From: Geodermatophilus obscurus DSM 43160
GTDB lineage: Bacteria; Actinomycetota; Actinomycetes; Mycobacteriales; Geodermatophilaceae
Length of the DNA stretch: 64,000 nucleotides
Direction of reading: 5' to 3'
NCBI RefSeq assembly: GCF_000025345.1
Contig: NC_013757.1
Location: forward strand, 4,154,001-4,218,000
The first letter of the stretch is position 1. Each line of letters begins with the position of its first letter. The notes below the pieces were generated by a model that saw only the letters and a list, made by a program, of their open reading frames with translations, had not been told where the DNA came from and made no database searches. This document shows positions 21,385-29,665 of the stretch, in pieces. A program made the translations under genes and the position numbers.

Positions 21385-21463
21385 CCTCCCCGACGCTCCG
21401 CCGGGTCGACGCGCCGTCCTCCCTCGGCGGGTGCCGCGTCAGGCGGGCTGGCAGGATGGCCGT

Positions 21464-21790
21464 GTGAGCGAGCAGACCCACCGTCAGCGGATCTCCGTGG
21501 ACCACCCCGGGACGGGGCGGGTCAACCAGCCCGGGCGCGAGGAGGGCGTCGTCCGGGCCGACGCCCACCCCGTGGAGCACGAGCGCCCCGAGGAGTGGGG
21601 CTGGCACGGCGAGACCGGTCGGTGGGGCCGCATCGGCGGGGTCATCGTGACGCTGTTCATGCTCTCCTACCTCATCGGCAACCACGAGGGCCGCGTCGAG
21701 GACCTGTGGGTCGTCGGCATCGCCGCACTGATGGTGCTGATCCTGGTGTTGGACTGGCGCCGTCGTCGGAACGCCTGGCGCGCCAAGTAG
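21464..21790 (+). CDS. DUF2631 membrane protein
   Basis: A 108-residue protein with a hydrophilic N-terminal half containing HPEEWGWH-like residues (VEHERPEEWGWHGETGRW) and two membrane segments (IGGVIVTLFMLSYLIGN and DLWVVGIAALMVLILVL) ending in an Arg-rich cytoplasmic tail. The family is actinobacterial and of unknown function; the mycobacterial homologue also sits close to dxr. GTG start with a weak purine-rich site. A strong hairpin terminator follows 14 bp after the stop. Confidence 0.8.
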   Translation: MSEQTHRQRISVDHPGTGRVNQPGREEGVVRADAHPVEHERPEEWGWHGETGRWGRIGGVIVTLFMLSYLIGNHEGRVEDLWVVGIAALMVLILVLDWRRRRNAWRAK

Positions 21791-21803
21791 CGCGACCGCA
21801 CGA

Positions 21804-21835
21804 AGAGGCCCGTCCCCTGCCGGGGGCGGGCCTCT
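21804..21835 (+). terminator. Strong hairpin terminator after DUF2631 gene
   Basis: Inverted repeat agaggcccgtcccc / ggggcgggcctct with a 4-5 base loop, 14 bp after the stop codon, with no T-run, as is common in high-GC actinobacteria. Confidence 0.8.
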
Positions 21836-21894
21836 CGTCGTTCGTGGGGAGGGGGCGGGACCCACCGGAGCCGGATGTCAGGTGTCGCCTTCGC

Positions 21895-21913
21895 AACCCC
21901 GGCTCCCGGGGTT
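21895..21913. terminator. Second perfect hairpin, possible terminator
   Basis: AACCCCGG-CTC-CCGGGGTT, 8 bp perfect stem with 3-base loop, followed by CCTCTCGT. It may back up the first terminator or insulate the surface protein promoter. Confidence 0.5.
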
Positions 21914-22093
21914 CCTCTCGTGCACGCGTGCCAGGTGTGACGGCTGGGCCTGCTGAGGCGGCGTTCGTCGAATCTGGCCGACGATGCGTCCGATCTTGGT
22001 GACTGTCAGCTACAGCTCGGACGGTCGCCAGTCGATAGACAGTGCGAGAGAGGTCCGGAGCACCCGGACTCCTGATCGAGCGGAGAGCCGACG

Positions 22094-23038
22094 ATGTCCC
22101 GCACCACAGCCCGCGCCGCAGCCGTGACCGGCCTGACCGCCACCACCGCGGCGGCGGGTCTGCTGCTCGCCCCGGCCGCGTTCGCCGCCGCCCCCAGCGC
22201 TCCCGTCGTCGCCCCGGGCACCGTGGCCGCAGAGCAGACCTTCACCGTCTCCGGCGCGGACTGCGTCTCGGAGAACTACGCCGACGAGACGACGAGGAAC
22301 GTGGTCGCCGTCGCCGTCGGGGACGCGGAGGCCGAGGAGCCCCTCTTCGCCGACGTGACCGAGCCGGGCGAGGACGGCAAGTGGTCGATCGAGCTGGCCT
22401 TCGAGCCCGGCGACCCCGCGGGCGAGTACGTCGTCGCCGCGGCCTGTCTCCTCTACAACGGTGGGCTCGTCAGCGAGTACCCCCTCGGCTCCGTGGTCCT
22501 CACCGCTCCCGCGGCCACGCCGTCCACCCCGACCGAGACCGCGGCCCCCACCACCAGCGCACCGGAGACCAAGCCGACGGGGGCGATCCGCGGCTCGCAG
22601 GCCAACACCTCGGGTGTCACCAGCCCGGACGGCGGCTCCGCCACCGGTGACAGCACGCCGCTGGGCCGCAAGGTCGTCAAGGTCCTCACCGGCTTCAAGC
22701 CGCACGAGGTCGTCACGGTGACCCTGCACTCGACCCCGCAGACCCTCGGCACCTTCACCGCCGACGCCAACGGCACCGTGACGGTCCAGTTCACCGTCCC
22801 GGCCGGCACCCCGACCGGTGAGCACACCCTGGTCTACGAGGGCAACATGGGCACCTACTTCCAGGAGTCCCTCACCGTGACCGCGGCCGCGGCCACCTCG
22901 AACGCCTCGTCGTCGAACCTGGCCTACACCGGCGCCGACGTCGCCCTCCCGCTGGGCCTGGGTGTGGGTGCCCTGGCGCTGGGTGGCGGCCTGGTGTTCG
23001 CCGCCCGCCGCCGGTCCGCGGAGGGCTCGCAGGCCTGA
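22094..23038 (+). CDS. LAxTG-type sortase-anchored surface protein
   Basis: A 314-residue secreted cell-wall protein. It has a signal peptide (about residues 1-31, ending AAFAAA) and two beta-sandwich-like repeats (residues about 40-145 and 195-265, both with patterns like TFTVSGADC and VVTVTLHSTPQTLG), separated by a Pro/Thr/Ala linker. The C-terminus carries the sorting signal LAYTG, a hydrophobic segment and the Arg-rich tail RRRSAEGSQA. LAxTG fits class E sortases of actinobacteria. The pair of cysteines in each half of the first domain could form disulfides. The LCP gene begins 2 bp after its stop, which suggests one transcript and a linked role in the cell envelope. Confidence 0.85.
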   Translation: MSRTTARAAAVTGLTATTAAAGLLLAPAAFAAAPSAPVVAPGTVAAEQTFTVSGADCVSENYADETTRNVVAVAVGDAEAEEPLFADVTEPGEDGKWSIELAFEPGDPAGEYVVAAACLLYNGGLVSEYPLGSVVLTAPAATPSTPTETAAPTTSAPETKPTGAIRGSQANTSGVTSPDGGSATGDSTPLGRKVVKVLTGFKPHEVVTVTLHSTPQTLGTFTADANGTVTVQFTVPAGTPTGEHTLVYEGNMGTYFQESLTVTAAAATSNASSSNLAYTGADVALPLGLGVGALALGGGLVFAARRRSAEGSQA

Positions 23039-23040
23039 GC

Positions 23041-24018
23041 GTGACCGAACCGCACGACCCCGACGCCGGCCAGGGCTGCCCTGGCCGGCGTCGGCCGTTC
23101 CCGGGACGGCAGGGGTGGACGCGGGTCGCCCTCGCCGTCCTCGTCCTGCTGCTGGTCACGGCCGGTGCGGACGTCGCGCTGCTCGCCGGGCGCGTCGACG
23201 AGGTGGCCGTGGACCTCGCGGCCGACGACTCCGACGGCCGGACCTGGGTGCTGGTCGGCCTGGACTCGCGGGACCGCCTGCCCGCCGGTGCCGATCCCGC
23301 CGACTTCGGCACCCCCGACGACGTCCCCGGCACCCGGGCCGACGTGGTGCTCGTGGTCCACCAGACCGATGCCGGGACCAGGGTCCTGTCGGTGCCACGG
23401 GACCTGCTGGTCCTGCAGGACGGGCGGCCCACCCGGCTGACCCTCACGTGGCGGGACGGTCCCCGGGCGACGGTCGACGCCCTCTGCTCCATCGGCATCG
23501 ACGCCGACCACCTGGTCGCGGTCGACTTCGCGGGGTTCGCCGAGGTCGTCGACGCAGCCGGCGGGCTCACGGTGGACGTGCCGGTCCCGGTACGCGACCC
23601 GGGCGCCGGGTTGGACCTGCCGCAGGCCGGCGTCCAGCACGTCGACGGGCGCACCGCGCTGGCCCTGGTCCGCTCCCGGCACCCGCAGCACCTCGTCGAC
23701 GGGGTGTGGACGCCGGTGCCGATGGACCCGGAGGGACGGGCGTCGGCCGCGGGCACGGTGCTCAGGGCCCTGGTGGACGCCGTCCGCGGATCGGTCGTCC
23801 GGCCCTGGCGGTCGCAGAGCGTGGGATGGGCGACCACCGGGGCACTCACCGTCGACGCGGGGACCTCCGTGGCCGATCTGGCCGCGCTCGCCGGCGCAGA
23901 CCTGTCGACGGTCGAGGTGGTGCCGAGCGACCTGAGGGACAGCGCCGTGCCGGTGGCGCTGCCCACCGCTGGGACGCGCGCCGCGATCGAGGAGGCTGGG
24001 CTCTCCTGCGACGGCTGA
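23041..24018 (+). CDS. LytR-CpsA-Psr (LCP) family protein
   Basis: LCP proteins attach glycopolymers such as arabinogalactan or teichoic acid to peptidoglycan outside the membrane. 325 residues. A short cytoplasmic N-terminus is followed by a single membrane segment (about 28-50) and the LCP domain with WVLVGLDSRDRL, GTRADVVLVVH, VLSVPRDLLVL (conserved Arg and Asp), FAGFAEVVDAAGG and GRTALALVRSRH. The GTG start is 2 bp after the surface protein stop. There is no LytR_C domain. It ends 6 bp from the convergent VIT gene with no room for a terminator. Confidence 0.88.
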   Translation: MTEPHDPDAGQGCPGRRRPFPGRQGWTRVALAVLVLLLVTAGADVALLAGRVDEVAVDLAADDSDGRTWVLVGLDSRDRLPAGADPADFGTPDDVPGTRADVVLVVHQTDAGTRVLSVPRDLLVLQDGRPTRLTLTWRDGPRATVDALCSIGIDADHLVAVDFAGFAEVVDAAGGLTVDVPVPVRDPGAGLDLPQAGVQHVDGRTALALVRSRHPQHLVDGVWTPVPMDPEGRASAAGTVLRALVDAVRGSVVRPWRSQSVGWATTGALTVDAGTSVADLAALAGADLSTVEVVPSDLRDSAVPVALPTAGTRAAIEEAGLSCDG

Positions 24019-24024
24019 CGGGCG

Positions 24025-24741
24025 TCAGGAGACGCCGACGCCGATCGCCAGCCCGATCGCGTAGGTGACCCCGGCCGCGACCGCGCCGAAGAGCAGCTGG
24101 CGCCCTGCCGCGTACCACCAGGGCCGCGGCGTGAAGCGCGACGACAGGGCGCCCGCCGCCGCCAGACCGAGTCCGCCGCACAGCAGCGCCGCCCACAGCA
24201 GCGAGAAGCCGAGCAGGTAGGGCAGCAGCGGGATCACCGCGCCGGTGGCGAAGGTGAGGAACGAGGAGACCGCCGCCGTCCGCGGCGAGGGCTGGTCGGC
24301 CGGGTTGAGCCCCAGCTCGGCGACCACGTGCAGCCGCAGGGCGGTGTCGGGGTCGCGGTGCAGCTGGACGGCGACCTGCTGGGCGAGGTCGGCGTCCACG
24401 CCGCGGCCCCGCAGCATCTGCACCAGCTCGGCGAGCTCCCCGCCCGGGTTGCGCTCGAGCTCCCGGCGCTCCTTCTCCACCTCGAGGTCGAGCTGCTCGT
24501 TCTGCGTCCGCACCGAGGTGTACTCCCCCAGCGCCATCGAGATGGCACCGGCGACCAGGCTGGCCACCCCGGAGAGCACGATCGCGCGGGCGGAGGCCCC
24601 ACCGCCGCCGACGCCGGCGACGAGCGCGGTGTTGGTCACCAGCCCGTCCATGGCGCCGAAGACCGCGGCCCGGAGCCAGCCGCCGGAGACGTCGGCGTGG
24701 GTGTGCTCGTGCGCCTCGGCTGCCGGGGGCCCCGAGCTCAC
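24025..24741 (-). CDS. VIT1/CCC1 family iron/manganese transporter
   Basis: A 238-residue membrane protein of the vacuolar iron transporter family, expected to export or sequester Fe2+ or Mn2+. Five hydrophobic segments are visible; the first contains [17 protein letters not shown], and the Glu-rich cytoplasmic metal-binding region covers about 80-120 ([19 protein letters not shown]). The N-terminal His-rich stretch AHEHTHADV may bind metal. The GTG start overlaps the rlmN stop (GTGA), so it is translated with rlmN. Confidence 0.88.
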   Translation of the reverse strand: MSSGPPAAEAHEHTHADVSGGWLRAAVFGAMDGLVTNTALVAGVGGGGASARAIVLSGVASLVAGAISMALGEYTSVRTQNEQLDLEVEKERRELERNPGGELAELVQMLRGRGVDADLAQQVAVQLHRDPDTALRLHVVAELGLNPADQPSPRTAAVSSFLTFATGAVIPLLPYLLGFSLLWAALLCGGLGLAAAGALSSRFTPRPWWYAAGRQLLFGAVAAGVTYAIGLAIGVGVS

Positions 24742-25925
24742 TGGTCCGCCTCGGCGCCCATCTCCACCGGCGGCTCGAGGGACGGCTGCGGCAGCGCCAC
24801 GGCCGGGACGCCCAGGAGGACCCCGTCCTCCCGGTCGGCCGCGGCCAGCTGCCCGCAGGCGCCGTCGATGTCCTGCCCGCGGGTGTCGCGGACCGTCGTC
24901 GGCACGCCGTGCGCGCGCAGCCGGGCGACGAACTCGCGCTGGGCGGGCAGCGGGCTGGCGTCCCACTTGCTTCCCGGCGTCGGGTTGAGCGGGATGAGGT
25001 TGACGTGTGCGCGCCGGTCGGCGAGCAGCCGGCCGAGCAGGTCGGCCCGCTCGGGCTGGTCGTTCACGTCACGGATCAGTGCGTACTCCACCGAGTAACG
25101 GCGGCCGGTGCGCTCGGCGTAGGCATCCGCGGCGGCCACCACCTCGCCGACCTTCCAGCGCGTGTTGATCGGCACCAGGGTGTCGCGCAGCTCGTCGTCG
25201 GGCGCGTGCAGGCTGACCGCGAGGGTGACGTGCAGCCCCTCCTCGGTGAGCCGCCGGATCGCCGGGACGACGCCGACCGTGGAGACGGTCACCGAGCGCT
25301 GGGACAGGCCCAGCCCGTGCGGCGCCGGGGTCACCAGCGCGTCGAGGGTCTTGCGGACCCGCGCGTAGTTGGCCAGCGGCTCGCCCATGCCCATGAAGAC
25401 GACGTTGGACAGCCGCCCGGGCCCGCCGGGGACCTCGCCATTCGCCATCGCCGCGGCGGCCGCGACCGCCTGGCCGATGATCTCCGCGGCGGAGAGGTTG
25501 CGGGTCAGCCCGTTCTGGCCGGTTGCGCAGAAGGGGCAGGCCATGCCGCAGCCGGCCTGGCTGGAGATGCAGACGGTGGCGCGGTCCGGGTAGCGCATCA
25601 GCACGCTCTCGACCAGCGCGCCGTCGTGCAGCCGCCACAGCGTCTTGCGGGTGCGGCCGCCATCAGCGCTGAGCGTCCGCACCGGCGTCAGCAGCCCGGG
25701 CAGCAGCGCGCCGGTGAGCTCCTCGCGCACCGCGGCCGGCAGGTCGGTCATCTGCGCCGGGTCGGTGACGCCCCGGTAGAAGTGCCGGGTGAGCTGGTCG
25801 GCCCGGAAGGCGGGCTGACCCAGCTCGGTGACCGCGGCGCGGGCCTCCTCACGGGTGAGGTCGGCCAGGTGGCGCGGCGGCTTGCCCCGGCGGGGGGCGT
25901 CGAAGACCAGGGGGAGGGCAGTCAT
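24738..25925 (-). CDS. rlmN: 23S rRNA (adenine2503-C2)-methyltransferase
   Basis: Radical SAM enzyme that methylates A2503 of 23S rRNA and A37 of some tRNAs. 395 residues. The iron-sulfur motif is [12 protein letters not shown] (CX3CX2C), followed by [11 protein letters not shown], and the acceptor cysteines should include the one in [10 protein letters not shown] near the C-terminus. The start is the ATG at 25925 because GGAGG lies 6 bp before it; an in-frame upstream start adds 9 residues and has no such site. cdsA lies about 5.6 kb away rather than adjacent as in many actinobacteria. Confidence 0.95.
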   Translation of the reverse strand: MTALPLVFDAPRRGKPPRHLADLTREEARAAVTELGQPAFRADQLTRHFYRGVTDPAQMTDLPAAVREELTGALLPGLLTPVRTLSADGGRTRKTLWRLHDGALVESVLMRYPDRATVCISSQAGCGMACPFCATGQNGLTRNLSAAEIIGQAVAAAAAMANGEVPGGPGRLSNVVFMGMGEPLANYARVRKTLDALVTPAPHGLGLSQRSVTVSTVGVVPAIRRLTEEGLHVTLAVSLHAPDDELRDTLVPINTRWKVGEVVAAADAYAERTGRRYSVEYALIRDVNDQPERADLLGRLLADRRAHVNLIPLNPTPGSKWDASPLPAQREFVARLRAHGVPTTVRDTRGQDIDGACGQLAAADREDGVLLGVPAVALPQPSLEPPVEMGAEADQ

Positions 25926-25988
25926 GGCGCCCTCCATGGTCCCACCCCGCACCGGCGCGTGTGCCGCTCCGCGGGTGAGGTCGCTCGC

Positions 25989-27125
25989 TCAGGGCACCTG
26001 CCCCTCGAGGTCCGGAGCGGGCGCCTCCGGTGTCGCGGGGGTCGGCACGTCCGGTCCGTCGCCGTCCGTCGGGTCCGGCTGGGGGACGTCGATGGGCGTG
26101 GGCCCCGGGTCGTCGGTGGGGTCCTCGACTCGGTCCTCGTCGAGGTCCTCGTCCAGCTCCTCCCCGGTCTCCTCGTCCGGGTCCTCCCCGGTCTCCTCCA
26201 CTGGCGGGGACTCGGGCGTGGGCGGCGGCTCGTCGATCGGGTCCGCGTCCTCATCAGCCTCGGTGGGCACCGTGAGGTCGGTGGGTCCGTCCGTCCGAGC
26301 CGGCACCGGCGACTCGACCGGCTCCGGCAGGACGACCACGGGCAGCGACGCGTCGGGGTCCCGGACGGTCGCCGGCGAGGCGGCCGGCGGTACGGCGGCG
26401 GGGAGCGGCACCGGAGCTGGGGGCTGGAAGGTCTTCCGCGGCGTGGAGGCCTCCTGCACCGAGGTGGTCGGCACCGCGGTGCTCGTCGTCGGCGCGGCCG
26501 AGACGGCGTCCGCGATGCCGGGCGGCCGGGTCGCGGGCGCACCCGCGGTGGGTGCGGCGACCGCACCCGGCGAGGACTGCACGTCCGCGGTCGGGACCGG
26601 GCCGGAGGTCGACCGGGCCAGCAGGGCCGCGCCCGCGATGCCACCGGCGGTGAGCAGGGCGACCACCACGGCGGTCGCCGCGCGGCGCCGGGGCCGCACG
26701 CGCGCGGCGACGACGACCCGCGGGCGCACGGTCTCGACCACGACGGGTTCCGGCTCCTCGACCGGCTGCGGCTCCTCGACCGGCTGCGGCTCCGCGACCG
26801 GCTGCGGCTCCGCGACCGGCTGCGGCTCCGCGACCGGCTGTGGCTCCTCGACGGGGAGCGGCTCCGCGACGGCCTGCCCGGGCGCGTCGCCCTCCCGACC
26901 GCCGTCCTCCCGGTCCCCGCCCTCGGGGACGTCCGCCGGCGCCTCCCCGGCGTCCGCCTCGGGTCCGGTCAACCACCCGGGCAGCCAGGCCTGCTCCCAG
27001 TCGTCGTCCGGTGGCACGGGGCCCTCCTCCGCCGACGCCCGGTCGACTGGCGACCCGTTAGCAGCCGGTGCGGTGCCGGCCGGCCCGGGGTCGAGCTGTT
27101 CCTCGTCGTCCTGCCGTGCCGCCAT
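25989..27125 (-). CDS. Pro/Glu-rich single-pass membrane protein with EPQPV repeats
   Basis: A 378-residue protein of unknown function. The cytoplasmic N-terminal half is acidic and contains six near-identical 6-residue units of the type AEPQPV (encoded by 18-bp tandem repeats). A basic stretch ([16 protein letters not shown]) is followed by one membrane segment (AATAVVVALLTAGGIAGAALL). The outer half is Pro/Thr/Ala-rich and ends in a strongly acidic Pro/Glu/Asp-rich tail with about 20 EDP-type clusters. No catalytic motif is visible. The ATG at 27125 has GGAGG 5 bp upstream and is preferred over a GTG five codons earlier. It is divergent from the SpoU gene across 192 bp. Confidence 0.65.
   Translation of the reverse strand: MAARQDDEEQLDPGPAGTAPAANGSPVDRASAEEGPVPPDDDWEQAWLPGWLTGPEADAGEAPADVPEGGDREDGGREGDAPGQAVAEPLPVEEPQPVAEPQPVAEPQPVAEPQPVEEPQPVEEPEPVVVETVRPRVVVAARVRPRRRAATAVVVALLTAGGIAGAALLARSTSGPVPTADVQSSPGAVAAPTAGAPATRPPGIADAVSAAPTTSTAVPTTSVQEASTPRKTFQPPAPVPLPAAVPPAASPATVRDPDASLPVVVLPEPVESPVPARTDGPTDLTVPTEADEDADPIDEPPPTPESPPVEETGEDPDEETGEELDEDLDEDRVEDPTDDPGPTPIDVPQPDPTDGDGPDVPTPATPEAPAPDLEGQVP
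26751..26858. repeat. 18-bp tandem repeat inside the Pro/Glu-rich gene
   Basis: Six consecutive units, five almost identical (cggctcctcgaccggctg or cggctccgcgaccggctg) and a diverged sixth. They encode the EPQPV units on the minus strand. Being in frame, copy-number changes would lengthen or shorten the protein without a frameshift. Confidence 0.9.
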
Positions 27126-27317
27126 CACACCTCCAGCCACTCATCGTCATGGCGCTCTTACGCAACGGAGTGGAGTCATGGTGCCGGACGGGTCCGGCCG
27201 GTCCCCGCAGGCGCGACCGGCGACCGGCGCGAGGCTGCCCACACGGGCCGGCACGCGGTCCTGCTGCCGGCGCGGTCCCCGAACGGAGCGGACGCGCGGC
27301 CAGCTAGCGTCGGCCGG

Positions 27318-27959
27318 GTGACCCAGGCGGAGACGGACCCCATCCCGCTGGACACCGTCGGGGTGGGCCCGTGGGACGGCCCGTGGCCCGAGGACCCCCG
27401 CTACGACCCCGAGCTGCTGGCCGCCGGCGACCGGCGCAACGTCGTCGACCGCTACCGCTACTGGACCGTCGAGGCGATCGTCGCCGACCTCGACACCCGC
27501 CGGCACCCCTTCCACGTCGCCATCGAGAACTGGCGGCACGACCTCAACATCGGCACTGTCGTGCGCACCGCCAACGCCTTCCTGGCCGCCGAGGTGCACA
27601 TCGTCGGACGGCGGCGCTGGAACCGCCGGGGTGCGATGGTCACCGACCGCTACCAGCACGTGCGCCACCACCCCGATGTCGCAGCGCTGGTGACGTGGGC
27701 GCGGTCCGACGGGCTGCCGCTGCTCGCCGTCGACAACCTGCCCGGCGCCCGCCCGCTGGAGACCGAGCCGCTCCCCCGCGCCTGCGTGCTGCTGTTCGGC
27801 CAGGAGGGCACCGGCCTGTCGGCGGAGGCGCGCGACGCCGCCGACGGCGTCCTGTCGATCGCCCAGTTCGGCTCGACCCGGTCGGTCAACGCCGGGGTCG
27901 CGGCGGGCATCGCGATGCACGCCTGGGTCCGGCAGCACGCGGACCTGGACCGGCCGTGA
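27318..27959 (+). CDS. SpoU family RNA 2'-O-methyltransferase
   Basis: SPOUT-class methyltransferase that should 2'-O-methylate rRNA or tRNA with SAM. 213 residues. The three SpoU motifs are present: HDLNIGTVVRTANAF, VLLFGQEGTGLS and STRSVNAGVAAGIAMH. The N-terminal region is short, without the L30e-like substrate-binding domain seen in RlmB. GTG start. Its stop overlaps the GTG of the sigma factor gene by 4 bp, an unusual partnership. The specific site of modification cannot be read. Confidence 0.88.
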   Translation: MTQAETDPIPLDTVGVGPWDGPWPEDPRYDPELLAAGDRRNVVDRYRYWTVEAIVADLDTRRHPFHVAIENWRHDLNIGTVVRTANAFLAAEVHIVGRRRWNRRGAMVTDRYQHVRHHPDVAALVTWARSDGLPLLAVDNLPGARPLETEPLPRACVLLFGQEGTGLSAEARDAADGVLSIAQFGSTRSVNAGVAAGIAMHAWVRQHADLDRP

Positions 27960-28948
27960 CCACGGACGACGACCTGACCGCCGCCCGGTCCGGGGACGAG
28001 GAGGCCTTCGGCCGCCTGGTCACCCGGCACCGCCGTGAGCTGGTCGCGCACTGCTACCGCATGCTCGGCTCCCCGCAGGACGCCGAGGACGCCCTCCAGG
28101 AGACGCTGCTCGCCGCCTGGCGCGGCCTGCCCGGCTTCGAGGGACGCAGCTCCCTGCGCACGTGGCTGTACCGGGTGGCGACGTCGGTCTGCCTGCGCCA
28201 GGCGCGCCGCCGCCCCCGGCTGCTGTCCCCGGACGCCGGACCGCCCCGCAGCGACGTCGCGGACCTGGGCGAGCCCGTACCCGGACCGGTCTGGCTGGAG
28301 CCGCTCCCCGGGGACCTGGTCGACGACGAGGACCCGGCCACGGCCTACCTGCGCCGGGAGAGCGTGGAGCTGGCCTTCGTGGCCGCCCTGCAGCACCTGC
28401 CGGCCACCCAGCGCGCGGTGCTGCTCCTGCGCGAGGTGCTCGGGTACAGCGCGACCGAGGCCGCGGCGCTGCTGGCCACCACGCCGGCGTCGGTGAACAG
28501 CGCACTGCAGCGGGCCCGGGCAGCGGTGGCCGGGCAGACGTCGCGGTCCAGCCAGCAGGCCGAACTGGCACGGCTCGGGGACGCCGGCAGGGCCGCGCTG
28601 GTCGACCGGTTCGTCGGCGCGTGGGAGCGGGCCGACGTCCCTGCCCTGCTGGACCTGCTCACCGAGGACGTCCGCTTCACCATGCCGCCGCTGCCGGCCT
28701 GGTTCGCCGGCCGGACCGACGTCGGCCGTTTCCTCACCGACCGGGTGTTCGCGACGCCCTGGCGGCTCAGGCCGGCGCCGGTCAACGCCTCGATCGGCCT
28801 GCTGTGCGAGCAGTACGCCGACGGCGGGTGGCACCCGGGGTCGGTGACCGTCCTGGGTCTGCGCGACGGGCGGGTGGACTGGATCGCCGGGTTCGTCGAC
28901 CCCGCGCTGCACCGGCTCTTCGGAACGGGATCCGCAGGCGACCGATGA
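27956..28948 (+). CDS. ECF sigma factor with C-terminal SnoaL-like domain
   Basis: An extracytoplasmic-function sigma factor of the SigG/SigJ-like type. 330 residues. Region 2 (FGRLVTRHRRELVAHCYRML, SPQDAEDALQETLLAAWR), region 4 (LREVLGYSATEAAALLATTPASV, with a helix-turn-helix) and a SnoaL_2-like domain (about residues 205-320, LVDRFVGAWERADVPALLDL) are visible. Such sigma factors usually lack an anti-sigma gene and are thought to be controlled through the fused domain. None is seen beside it here either. It is translationally coupled to the SpoU gene and followed after 59 bp by a reductase gene, a possible target. Confidence 0.88.
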   Translation: MTTDDDLTAARSGDEEAFGRLVTRHRRELVAHCYRMLGSPQDAEDALQETLLAAWRGLPGFEGRSSLRTWLYRVATSVCLRQARRRPRLLSPDAGPPRSDVADLGEPVPGPVWLEPLPGDLVDDEDPATAYLRRESVELAFVAALQHLPATQRAVLLLREVLGYSATEAAALLATTPASVNSALQRARAAVAGQTSRSSQQAELARLGDAGRAALVDRFVGAWERADVPALLDLLTEDVRFTMPPLPAWFAGRTDVGRFLTDRVFATPWRLRPAPVNASIGLLCEQYADGGWHPGSVTVLGLRDGRVDWIAGFVDPALHRLFGTGSAGDR

Positions 28949-29007
28949 GTGCGGCGCCCGGGGTGTCTCTGTACGGACGACCGAGGACCACGACCCGAGG
29001 AGATCCC

Positions 29008-29634
29008 GTGCGCACCGTCGTCGTCAGCACCATCGTGTCCCTGGACGGGTTCGTCGCCGGCCCCGGCGGCGACATCTCACGCCTTCCCATGGACGGCTCG
29101 TTCGACGCCCTCAACCTCGAGCGGCTGCGCGCCGCCGGCACCCTGCTGCTGGGCGCCACCACCTACCGCGGGATGGTGGCGTACTGGCCGGCCGTCGCCG
29201 AGGACCCGACGGTGTCCCCGGCGGTGCAGCTCGACCCGTCGGTCGCCGAGCTGCACCGCGAGACGGCGCGGCGCAACGCCGAGCTGCCCAAGGTGGTCGT
29301 CTCCGACTCCCTGACCCCGGCCGACACCGGCCCCTGGGCGCAGACCACCACGATCGTCCGGCGGGCCGAAGCACACGCGGCCGTGGCCGCGCTGCAGGAG
29401 GAGGCCGGCGGGGACGTCCTGGTGTTCGGCAGCCGGACGCTGTGGGGCGACCTGCTCCCCGCCGGCCTGGTCGACGAGCTGTTCCTCCTGGTGGGCCCCG
29501 CCCTGTTGGGCGCGGGGCTGCGCGCGTTCCCGGACGGCGTCCCGGCGCACCTCCGGCTGCGCGACACGTCCCGGCGCCCCGGCTCGGACAGCGTCCTGCT
29601 GCACTACACCGTCGACCGCGCCCGGCCGAGCTGA
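29008..29634 (+). CDS. Dihydrofolate reductase family protein (RibD C-terminal-like)
   Basis: A 208-residue protein of the RibD_C/DHFR-like superfamily, an NADPH-dependent reductase fold. VVVSTIVSLDGFVAGP at the N-terminus, LLGATTYRGMVAYWP and DVLVFGSRTLWGDLLPAGLVDEL are the conserved blocks. The true substrate is not known; such proteins are common beside ECF sigma factors. The GTG start has a good GAGGAG site 6 bp upstream. Confidence 0.82.
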   Translation: MRTVVVSTIVSLDGFVAGPGGDISRLPMDGSFDALNLERLRAAGTLLLGATTYRGMVAYWPAVAEDPTVSPAVQLDPSVAELHRETARRNAELPKVVVSDSLTPADTGPWAQTTTIVRRAEAHAAVAALQEEAGGDVLVFGSRTLWGDLLPAGLVDELFLLVGPALLGAGLRAFPDGVPAHLRLRDTSRRPGSDSVLLHYTVDRARPS

Positions 29635-29665
29635 CAGCCGGTGCCACGTGGGCCAGGCTCCGGGC

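Larger units (their letters stand above)
21791..22093. other. Intergenic region: two hairpins and promoter region of the surface protein gene
   Basis: 303 bp without a gene. It holds the terminator at 21804-21835, a second perfect hairpin at 21895-21913, and, in the last 130 bp, the presumed promoter of the LAxTG protein gene. No clear -35/-10 pair was identified. The part from 21960 to 22080 is less GC-rich than its surroundings. Confidence 0.6.

Noticed and set aside
26751-26858. CRISPR-like repeats
   Set aside because: The units are 18 bp, directly adjacent without spacers, and encode a peptide repeat in frame.
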